NCBI GenBank assembly: GCA_937893155.1
Contig: CALBGU010000009.1
Span: forward strand, 1-6,275
Direction of reading: 5' to 3'
Source of the DNA: an uncultured Treponema sp.
GTDB taxonomy: Bacteria > Spirochaetota > Spirochaetia > Treponematales > Treponemataceae
Length of the DNA stretch: 6,275 nucleotides
Shown: positions 1 to 5,665 of the stretch, one piece after another
Position numbering within the stretch: position 1 is the first letter of the stretch
Layout: every line of letters begins with the position of its first letter
Translations under genes and position numbers: made by a program
Notes under the pieces: model-generated
Database searches by the model: none
The model's input: only the letters and a program-made list of their open reading frames with translations
What the model was told of the DNA's origin: nothing

Positions 1-698
1 TGCACGCTGTTTATAGATGTTTCGAGCGCAAAAATATCGCTTTCAAACTGCTTTCTAAGTTTTGAAAGTTCGTGGCTTCCCGTTTCTTCTTCGTATTTTC
101 TCAGTTCGTCAAGTTGGTGCTTTAGGCGGAATTCGCGCGTTATCATCGTATCGAATGACGCGATGATTTCGTTGACGCGAGAAAGTTTTACGCGGATTGA
201 CTGGATTTCGCTGACGTTTTTGCCGTTTTCTTCGTCATCTTCGTCGTCTTCTAGGCTTCCTTCCCCTGCGCCCTTGATAATTTCGGCAATAAATGCGTCG
301 ATGTCGATAAGTTCGCCCGCCGCCAACTTGTCGCAATATTGCAGGTACTGCTCAATATCTTGCTCATCGGTGCCCTTTTTGATAATCTGCGAAACGCAAT
401 CGCCGATTTTGTCTGCAACCGCAAAAACGAGTTTTACCAATCGGTCGGAATTTTTGATTTGCCCGTCTTTCACGCTCTTGTAGATGTCCTCTACGGCGTG
501 CGAAAGGCGTTCAATCGTGGAAAATCCGAGCATTCGGGAGTTACCCTTTATCGTGTGAAGATTGCGCAAAAGCCGTGAGAGCGTTGCCGCGTCGTTTGGC
601 GCTGTTTTGAGCGTCATAATATCTTTTCGCGATGTATCTAAAAGCTCGGTTACTTCGTCGCAGTAGCTTTCCGTAATATCAGCAGAGATTTTTGCCAT
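1..698 (-). CDS. cheA: Chemotaxis histidine kinase CheA, N-terminal part (cut by window edge)
   Basis: This is the 5' part (232 codons) of the kinase that phosphorylates CheY and CheB in response to receptors; the ATPase and CheW-binding domains lie beyond position 1. Residues 1 to about 110 form an Hpt (P1) domain with the phosphorylation motif LHTIKGNSRMLGF and phospho-acceptor His48. A short acidic stretch (about 148-158, SLEDDEDDEEN) follows, then the likely start of the P3 dimerisation helices at about 165, beginning QSIRVKLSRVNEII. There is little room for a CheY-binding P2 domain between Hpt and P3. The first P3 helix has FDTMITREFRL where typical CheA has an MNLVGEL/ITRNRL-like sequence, so this is a divergent CheA. 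The ATG at 698 is preceded, 8 nt upstream, by GGGAGGT (707-713) and lies inside the end of cheR (20-nt overlap), which implies translational coupling. Identity as CheA is firm from Hpt, P3-like region and operon context. Confidence 0.93.
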   Translation of the reverse strand, partial: MAKISADITESYCDEVTELLDTSRKDIMTLKTAPNDAATLSRLLRNLHTIKGNSRMLGFSTIERLSHAVEDIYKSVKDGQIKNSDRLVKLVFAVADKIGDCVSQIIKKGTDEQDIEQYLQYCDKLAAGELIDIDAFIAEIIKGAGEGSLEDDEDDEENGKNVSEIQSIRVKLSRVNEIIASFDTMITREFRLKHQLDELRKYEEETGSHELSKLRKQFESDIFALETSINSV

Positions 699-1542
699 AT
701 AAGCCTACCTCCCTCTCTTTTTTATGAAAATAAAATACGCTTCCGTCCATCACTTTTTCAAAAGACGGAGGCATAACGCTTGAATCAAGCTGCGCAATTT
801 CGCTCATCGAGACAAATAGCACTCCGCCGTCAGCGAGGCATTTTTGCGCTATCGTGTGCAAAATGCGGGAACGCAAATCTTGGTTAAAATAGATAAATAC
901 GTTCCTCAAAAATATAATATTTTGGTTTTTCGGCAACAGAGAATCCATTGACGGAGAATCTATCATCGAAAGATTGATACGTTTTGTTGTAATCAAACTG
1001 GTGATTTCGCTTGGAAAATGTATTTTCTTATCGGCTTTTATGTATGGCTCCAAAAGCGGCTTGAATTGCAGCCCGTCCACCTGCCGAATGGACGAAGACA
1101 AAAATTCCCCCTTTCTGCAATGCTCCAGCACTTCGGAATTGATGTCGCTTGCGGTAATCTGCACTTTCACATTGCACTGATTTGCCAAAAGCGCAAGCGA
1201 ATACGGTTCTTCGCCGTAAGAACACGCCGCGCTCCAAATTTTTATGGGCACAGAGCCGTTCAATGCGCGCCACATCGGTAAAATTCGCTGTTTTAAAAGC
1301 GCAAATTGCTTTTCTTCGCGGAAAAAATACGTTTCGTTTACGGTGCTTTCGTTTACCAAGTCCGAAAATTGCGCGCTGTCGGCTATAATCGCGTTGAGAT
1401 AGTTTTGTACGGTGCATTTTTTTCCGATAGTTTCTTCTACATACGACTTAATGCCATCGCGATGGCTCGCCCTCGGAATTATCCCCGTACGTTGCGTTAT
1501 AAGTTGTATGATTTTTTCGAGTTCGATGTCGTTTATGCCCAT
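679..1542 (-). CDS. cheR: Chemoreceptor methyltransferase CheR
   Basis: This 287-residue protein matches the usual CheR length. It transfers methyl groups from S-adenosylmethionine to glutamates of chemoreceptors, in the cytoplasm at the receptor array. The N-terminal helical domain spans about residues 1-60, followed by VNETYFFREEKQF (68-80). The SAM-binding region reads IWSAACSYGEEPYSLAL (102-118), the acidic strand end is ASDINSEVL (131-139), and FLRNVFIYFN (211-220) is the conserved RNV.IYF motif. The segment that in enteric CheR forms the beta-subdomain for tethering (about 160-190) lacks an obvious Gly-Gly motif, which fits receptors without a terminal pentapeptide. The ATG at 1542 overlaps the cheB stop by one base (TAATG), with GGAG 8 nt upstream (1551-1554). 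The 3' end overlaps cheA by 20 nt. Family assignment is firm. Confidence 0.97.
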   Translation of the reverse strand: MGINDIELEKIIQLITQRTGIIPRASHRDGIKSYVEETIGKKCTVQNYLNAIIADSAQFSDLVNESTVNETYFFREEKQFALLKQRILPMWRALNGSVPIKIWSAACSYGEEPYSLALLANQCNVKVQITASDINSEVLEHCRKGEFLSSSIRQVDGLQFKPLLEPYIKADKKIHFPSEITSLITTKRINLSMIDSPSMDSLLPKNQNIIFLRNVFIYFNQDLRSRILHTIAQKCLADGGVLFVSMSEIAQLDSSVMPPSFEKVMDGSVFYFHKKEREVGLYGKNLC

Positions 1543-2546
1543 TACACAAGCTCCAAAATACGTTTGGCGATTTCTCCGCGAGGCAATATTTCTTTTGCAC
1601 CGCCCACTTCAATAGCAGCCGCCGGCATACCAAAAACGGCACAAGTAGATTTGTCTTCTGCAATCGTCCAGCCGCCTTTTTTTACAATTTCTTTGCACCC
1701 GTCAGCCCCGTCTCTGCCCATTCCTGTCAAAAGAACGGCAAGGCAAGATTTTTTGTAAAACTGCGCCGCACTGCGAAACAGTTTATTGACTGCAGGACGC
1801 AAAAAACGCTCTGGAGCTTCGTCCGACAGTCTTAAAATCGGATTTCCGCTTGATTTCACATAATCAATCACCAAATGGGTATCGGCAGGAGCCATATACA
1901 CAATGCCCGCCTTTGCTTCCTCGCCGTTTTCTGCGAGTTTGACCTGAATATTGTGGCAAACGCTCGAAAACCATTCGGACATCGTTTTGTCAGCCCCGAT
2001 TTCAATGTGCTGTGCGTACAAAATCGGAAGCGGGAAATTATTGCCCAGCCCGCGAAGCACCTCTGCTACCGCTGAAGGACCGCCCGTTGACGCGCCCAAG
2101 CACAAAATTTTGGGTTTGCCTGAAAATTCGCAGGTGCGTTTTGTTTCACGGGTGCCATTTCGGCTGGTGGGTGATTCCGAAACGATTTTTTTGAGCACAT
2201 CGAATAATTTGTCAAAAAATTCTTTTGTATAACTGTTGAGCGGCGGTTTTGCAAGAAATTCTGCGGCTCCTGCGTGTTTTGCCTCGATTCTCTTGTTTTC
2301 GTTTTCGGAGAGAATCAGAACAGGAACGTGCAATTCGCTCGAAAGAATTTTTGCTGCTTCAAGCCCCGTCATTTCGGGCATATCAATATCGCTGATGACC
2401 GCATCAATGTGTTCGCCACGGGCAGCCTGAACTGCGCGCCGCCCGTTTGACACGGAAGCGATAATCTCGACATCGGGATATTTCGTTAGATTTTGGTCAA
2501 GAATTGCCCTAATAACAGCCGAATCGTCTGCAATAATTACTTTCAT
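1542..2546 (-). CDS. cheB: Chemotaxis response regulator / protein-glutamate methylesterase CheB
   Basis: This 334-residue two-domain protein has the normal CheB length. The receiver domain (1 to about 120) has the acidic pair Asp7/Asp8, the phospho-acceptor Asp53 in VISDIDMPEMTG, Ser80 in LILS and Lys100 in AKPP. A linker of about 25 residues leads to the methylesterase domain (about 145-334), which carries the catalytic triad expected of the family: Ser153 in GASTGGP, His180 in AQHIEIG and Asp279 in GMGRDGADG. Phosphorylation by CheA should release the catalytic domain to demethylate or deamidate receptors, opposing CheR. The ATG at 2546 lies 12 nt after the CheW-like gene. Its Shine-Dalgarno is weak: GAGG at 2557-2560, overlapping the upstream stop codon, 10 nt from the start. 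The stop overlaps the cheR start as TAATG. All key residues are present, so it should be active. Confidence 0.97.
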   Translation of the reverse strand: MKVIIADDSAVIRAILDQNLTKYPDVEIIASVSNGRRAVQAARGEHIDAVISDIDMPEMTGLEAAKILSSELHVPVLILSENENKRIEAKHAGAAEFLAKPPLNSYTKEFFDKLFDVLKKIVSESPTSRNGTRETKRTCEFSGKPKILCLGASTGGPSAVAEVLRGLGNNFPLPILYAQHIEIGADKTMSEWFSSVCHNIQVKLAENGEEAKAGIVYMAPADTHLVIDYVKSSGNPILRLSDEAPERFLRPAVNKLFRSAAQFYKKSCLAVLLTGMGRDGADGCKEIVKKGGWTIAEDKSTCAVFGMPAAAIEVGGAKEILPRGEIAKRILELV

Positions 2547-2558
2547 TTTCTCACAACC

Positions 2559-3080
2559 TCACTTTGATTTTATCAATCCTGTTGCAAAAAACTTGCGCAG
2601 AAGATTGTCGGGCGAAATCAATAGACGCTTCTTGAACGGTTTTCCCACTTTTCCGTCTGTAGAAAATCCTATTGCACACACGCCGCACTCGCTCTGTCGC
2701 GCTCTTATGCTGTCAGGGATTAAGCGAAGAGATGCAATATCTATAATCTTGCTTGAAATCGAACTGTTCACCGAAAGCGCAAGGTTTCCGCTCGCGGGGA
2801 ATGCCGTCGTTGTGTAATCCACGATTTTTCGGCACACGTCTTTGGCGAAATCACGCTTATTCATAATGAGAACAACATTGTAATTTTCGAGCGACTTGCA
2901 CAAAAACTGTTCTTCGAGCAATGAACCGATATGAATGTGAGGCAGCGTTTCGCGATTAAACACCACGTTCGGCACGTCGCGTTCCATATCCAAATACACG
3001 CCAGACACAACATATTTGCTCTGAATCACGAATTCAACAGTATCGTAAGCAATGCAAGTAAAATGATTATGCGCTTCCAA
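2559..3080 (-). CDS. Diverged CheW-like protein of the chemotaxis operon
   Basis: This 173-residue soluble protein has no signal peptide or membrane segment. I do not recognise it with certainty. Its layout suggests a degenerate CheW fold: a first strand pair (FTCIAYDTVEFVIQSKYVV), a middle stretch ending TLPHIHIGSLLEEQF where CheW has its GxxxxRGxxxPVIDLRxLLG region, a VVLIMNKRD strand, and a C-terminal block with ECGVCAIGFSTDGKVG followed by ISPDNLL. The conserved NxRG of CheW is replaced by FNRETLP. Its position directly after cheW supports a coupling or scaffold role by context only. The start is TTG at 3080, overlapping cheW by 14 nt, with AAGGAAAG just upstream (3084-3091). The first in-frame ATG is at codon 32 and would remove the first strands, so TTG is preferred. 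It is not CheD: no CheD-like Cys/His motifs are visible. The gene is certain; the family is moderate to low. Confidence 0.72.
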   Translation of the reverse strand: MEAHNHFTCIAYDTVEFVIQSKYVVSGVYLDMERDVPNVVFNRETLPHIHIGSLLEEQFLCKSLENYNVVLIMNKRDFAKDVCRKIVDYTTTAFPASGNLALSVNSSISSKIIDIASLRLIPDSIRARQSECGVCAIGFSTDGKVGKPFKKRLLISPDNLLRKFFATGLIKSK

Positions 3081-3570
3081 GGTCTTTCCTTATCAATAGT
3101 TCAAAAGCATTCGGATTCAATGCCGGAATTTCATCGCCGCCATAGCCCAAAGTGCCGAGGAAAAAGCCTTCCTCGTTGCTTCCGGGAATCAAGTTCAAAT
3201 TGTCTTCGCTCATTTCCGTAAAAAACAGAATATCAGAAATGTGCAGAGAAAGCTGGTCATCATCGCGCTTGAGAATCAAAAACAGCGGTTCTTCAGGCGG
3301 CGTGGTGTCCGTTTCTCCGATGAGCGCGCGCGGGTTAATCACGGTGAACGGGTCGCCTCGCCTGTTTAGCACGCCCTCGATGTACTGCGGCATAAACGGC
3401 AGGCGATACACCGACACATCGCGGATAATCTCCAGCACATCGGCGGAGCGAATGGCGTATTTTTTCTTTGCCATTGAAAAAATAAGCCACGTCGTCATTT
3501 TTTTCTCTTCGACAACCTCTTCTTCGCTCGTGTTTTCCGCCCCGATTTGCTCAATTATATCTTCGTTCAT
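3067..3570 (-). CDS. cheW: Chemotaxis coupling protein CheW
   Basis: CheW links chemoreceptors to the P5 domain of CheA in the cytoplasmic array. The 167-residue protein has an extra acidic N-terminal tail (about 1-24, rich in Glu) and then a CheW domain: TTWLIFSMAKKKYAI (26-40), SADVLEIIRDVSVYRLP (42-58), and the hallmark IEGVLNRRGDPFTVINPRAL (64-83), which keeps the conserved Arg-Gly of NxRG. A strand LFLILKRDDDQLSLHISDI follows at 96-114. The ATG at 3570 overlaps the mcp2 stop in ATGA (4 nt), with GGAGG 4 nt upstream (3575-3579), so translation is probably coupled to the receptor. The 3' end overlaps the next gene by 14 nt. Identity is firm; the acidic tail is the only odd feature. Confidence 0.93.
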   Translation of the reverse strand: MNEDIIEQIGAENTSEEEVVEEKKMTTWLIFSMAKKKYAIRSADVLEIIRDVSVYRLPFMPQYIEGVLNRRGDPFTVINPRALIGETDTTPPEEPLFLILKRDDDQLSLHISDILFFTEMSEDNLNLIPGSNEEGFFLGTLGYGGDEIPALNPNAFELLIRKDLGSA

Positions 3571-3881
3571 ACTTCCTCCGTGTCGGATTTTTTCTCTGTC
3601 AGCTCACAAGCAATTGCCTTGAGGTTCTGCGACGCATTAGAAATGTTCTCCGTTGCGGCAGTAAAGTTTTCTACACCTGCCGCAATTTGCCGCAACGTGA
3701 TAAGCATTTGCTCGCTTGCCATAGACTGCTGCTGCATAATCGTCGTGATTTCGCCAGCACTGTCCGCCGTAATCTCGCTTGCGTTCTTAATGCTCTCAAA
3801 CCGCGCCTCAAGACTCTTCGCATTCTCGTAGCCGCTCGTAATCTTTTCCGTGCCGCTTTCGCTTGCAAGAATAAGACTGTC
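3567..3881 (-). repeat. Direct repeat copy shared with mcp1 3' end
   Basis: The 3' part of mcp2 from codon 496 is closely similar at DNA level to 5951-6274 in the same orientation. Examples are near-identical blocks such as GTTCTGCGACGCATT and TGCCGCTTTCGCT on the plus strand. Most differences look synonymous or conservative, and similarity fades over the last 15 or so codons. The copies lie about 2.4 kb apart and flank the repeat array, the antitoxin-like gene and the mcp2 sensor region. They are explained by receptor gene duplication. Confidence 0.75.
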
Positions 3882-5366
3882 GCTGCTCTGCTGAATCTCG
3901 TTGATACTCGCCTTAATCTCTTTCGTGCCGTCAATAATGCCGTCCGCCAAACGTCGAATCTCTGTCGCGACGATGTGGAAGTTCTTTCCCGCCTCGCCCG
4001 CGCTCGAAGCCTCAAGCTCTGCGTTGAAAGCGATAATCTTTGCTTGGTCTGCAACCGAATTGATGAGCGTAACGATGTCCCAAATGTTCTCGATTTTCTC
4101 GCCCAACGCCTTAATTCCGTCAATCGTCGTATCGTTTGCCTTGGCAATCTCGCGTAATTGCGCCACGTTCTCTTCAAGATACTTCACGCCGTCCACAACA
4201 TCCGCGCTCGTTTTGCCCGCCACGCCTGCCACGTCCTTGATTTTCTGCGCGATATTCTCCGAAAGCGAATTGTTGTCTTCCATCGTCGCCACGATTTCCT
4301 TGACCGCAGCACTCTGGTCTTGCGCAGTCGCGGCGTTTTCCTTGGACGCAACAGCAAGATTCTGCGTTTCGCTCAACAGCTTTTCAGACACCTTGTTTTC
4401 TTTCTGCTTCGTCTTGTTCATTCGCGTGCCGTTCAAGAACACATTGCCAGCAATCAAAAGCGCGACAATCGCCAAAATCACGCGCAGCCACATCTTGAAA
4501 CTGCCTGTAAAGTCGGAAATAGGTCCTTCAATAACCGAGAACCACTGCGTTACGCCGATTTTGCGCACCGCATAAAAATGATTGCCCTGCACAAACGCCT
4601 TTTCAATGCCGTCGAGATAATTCAGGTAATCGTACTTTTTCTTGTCGATTTTCGTGTCGTCAAAATAGTTATTGTTCAACAACTTTGAAGAATCTTTGTT
4701 TGTCAGATACAGCCCCTGTCTGTCCACGATATTCACGAGCGTATTCGGCGAAAGATTCATCATAGAAATCACGTCCGAAAGATTGTTCAACGCCAAATCC
4801 GTGCCTACAACGCCAACTTCGTCGCCATATTCATTAAATACCACGCGAGAAAAACTGACGCAAACCGTATTCGTAGCAGAAGCGGAAACATACGGCTCTG
4901 AAATATACACTCCGCCGCCTTCTTCCAGCGCATTCAAAAACCAATCCCGCTGCGTATGGTCAAATCCCTCTGGAACTAAATCATCATTGCTCAAGATAAA
5001 ACGACCGCCATCACTAGGACCTTCTATAGTAGCATAATAGAAAACTTCACACTGCGGATACTGAAACGATGTCGCCTGCAACAGATTGAGCACGTCGTCA
5101 TCATCTTGCGATTTTGCGAGCGCAAAGCCGAGCGTATTCACCGCGAACACGGGCGGCTCAAACTGCAATCGCACCTCGTATTCAACCTTTTGATTGAGCT
5201 CATCGGCAACGCGAATTGTATTTGCCCTGATAATATCATTGACGATATTCACAAACGACACGCAGGTAAATATCGCGACCACTGCCAGCGGCAGAATAAT
5301 CTCTGCAACCTGCTTCCACCCAAGAGAAAACATCAATTTTTTCTCGCCATTCTCGTTATTCTTCAC
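3567..5366 (-). CDS. Methyl-accepting chemotaxis protein with dCache sensor and no HAMP (Mcp2)
   Basis: This 599-residue transmembrane receptor has TM1 at about 20-41, an external double-Cache sensor at about 42-290, TM2 at about 292-311 and a cytoplasmic coiled-coil signalling domain. The sensor contains QRDWFLNAL (139-147), VYISEPYVSAS (153-163) and VGVVGTD (184-190), typical of dCache_1. Arg140, Trp142, Phe143, Tyr159 and Asp190 resemble part of the amino-acid-binding pattern, but the Asp expected after EPY is missing, so the ligand is unknown. Coiled coil begins soon after TM2 with no HAMP. The hairpin tip lies near Glu452, with FNAELEASSAGEAGKNF at 447-463. The arms on either side are roughly equal (about 140-150 residues). 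The C-terminus (TEEV) is not an NWETF-like pentapeptide. The start is GTG at 5366 with GGGAGGAG 5 nt upstream. Its stop overlaps the cheW ATG. Confidence 0.95.
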   Translation of the reverse strand: MKNNENGEKKLMFSLGWKQVAEIILPLAVVAIFTCVSFVNIVNDIIRANTIRVADELNQKVEYEVRLQFEPPVFAVNTLGFALAKSQDDDDVLNLLQATSFQYPQCEVFYYATIEGPSDGGRFILSNDDLVPEGFDHTQRDWFLNALEEGGGVYISEPYVSASATNTVCVSFSRVVFNEYGDEVGVVGTDLALNNLSDVISMMNLSPNTLVNIVDRQGLYLTNKDSSKLLNNNYFDDTKIDKKKYDYLNYLDGIEKAFVQGNHFYAVRKIGVTQWFSVIEGPISDFTGSFKMWLRVILAIVALLIAGNVFLNGTRMNKTKQKENKVSEKLLSETQNLAVASKENAATAQDQSAAVKEIVATMEDNNSLSENIAQKIKDVAGVAGKTSADVVDGVKYLEENVAQLREIAKANDTTIDGIKALGEKIENIWDIVTLINSVADQAKIIAFNAELEASSAGEAGKNFHIVATEIRRLADGIIDGTKEIKASINEIQQSSDSLILASESGTEKITSGYENAKSLEARFESIKNASEITADSAGEITTIMQQQSMASEQMLITLRQIAAGVENFTAATENISNASQNLKAIACELTEKKSDTEEV

Positions 5367-5371
5367 TATTG

Positions 5372-5379
5372 CTCCTCCC
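5372..5379 (-). promoter_or_regulatory. Ribosome binding site that fixes the GTG start of mcp2
   Basis: On the minus strand the octamer GGGAGGAG lies 5 nt before GTG (5366-5364). There is no ATG near this site in the right frame, so this strong Shine-Dalgarno decides the start. The same octamer precedes the antitoxin-like gene. Confidence 0.75.
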
Positions 5380-5432
5380 TAAAATTTGCGCAACTTAGAA
5401 TGAGAACACATCGCTTCAAAATCCCTGTCCAT
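5379..5432 (-). other. 17-codon ORF coupled to the antitoxin stop (possible toxin-gene stub)
   Basis: This tiny ORF (MDRDFEAMCSHSKLRKF, then TAG) starts at an ATG overlapping the antitoxin-like gene's stop by one base (TAATG) and ends at the mcp2 Shine-Dalgarno. In type II toxin-antitoxin pairs the toxin gene often starts exactly this way. No PIN or RelE motif is visible in these 17 residues. It could be the remnant of a lost toxin gene, a coupling mini-ORF, or chance. I do not claim it is translated. Confidence 0.2.
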
Positions 5433-5665
5433 TATCTGCACTCCCGCATTTCGTCAAGATTTCCCTCCCAAATGCCAGAGCCTCGAAATTTTCTCATTGC
5501 CTCACACGCTTCACGGTAGTCCATCGCCTTTTTGTCCAAAACGCGAATCTCTATTTTATACCCGTTGAACGCTTCCAGTTCTTTTGTGTCCGCCACAACG
5601 GTGTTTCCCTGAATAAATCCTCTCACACTCGCTACGGGGGCTTCTTCCATTCTGTTTATCTCCAT
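5432..5665 (-). CDS. Small antitoxin-like protein (VapB/RelB-type candidate), 77 aa
   Basis: The protein has an N-terminal beta-rich part, SVRGFIQGNTVVAD (13-26), then LEAFNGYKIEIRVLD (30-44). This is the 'xGxFxxGxxVxxD...L..xxGxxVxIxILD' shape common in small type II antitoxins. It ends in a helical and acidic toxin-binding-like tail, MRKFRGSGIWEGNLDEMREC (57-76). In such families the first part dimerises and binds DNA and the tail neutralises a toxin; that is inference here. The ATG at 5665 has GGGAGGAG 9 nt upstream (5675-5682), directly after the last 21-bp repeat, which favours this start. ATG at 5650, with GGAG upstream, would give 72 residues. The frame stays open upstream through the repeats to TTG 5947. 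No toxin gene follows; the next full gene is mcp2. It is an odd insertion in a chemotaxis operon. The gene is likely; its function is moderate to low. Confidence 0.62.
   Translation of the reverse strand: MEINRMEEAPVASVRGFIQGNTVVADTKELEAFNGYKIEIRVLDKKAMDYREACEAMRKFRGSGIWEGNLDEMRECR

Noticed and set aside
163..578. Plus-strand ORFs opposite cheA
   Set aside because: The minus strand here encodes a clear Hpt domain and linker; the Ser-rich plus-strand peptide is the complement of the acidic linker.
2559..3080. CheD (receptor deamidase)
   Set aside because: CheD often accompanies cheB and cheR, but the expected conserved Cys and His motifs with glycine-rich surroundings are absent, and the layout fits a diverged CheW better.
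3671..4177. Arg-rich minus-strand ORF of 168 codons
   Set aside because: It is an out-of-frame shadow within the mcp2 signalling domain; its low-complexity Arg/Leu/Thr composition is typical of frame-shifted coding DNA.
3901..4575. Plus-strand ORF of 224 codons
   Set aside because: It lies antisense inside mcp2, whose domains and motifs are clear. The product has no recognisable family and reflects the codon bias of the opposite strand.
5367..5431. Separate promoter for mcp2
   Set aside because: A TTGAAG hexamer is present, but no good -10 box stands at a fitting distance, and no sigma-28 or sigma-54 pattern is convincing.
5379..5432. Intact small toxin gene
   Set aside because: Seventeen codons are too few for any PIN or RelE-type toxin and no catalytic motif is visible; it is listed only as a possible stub.
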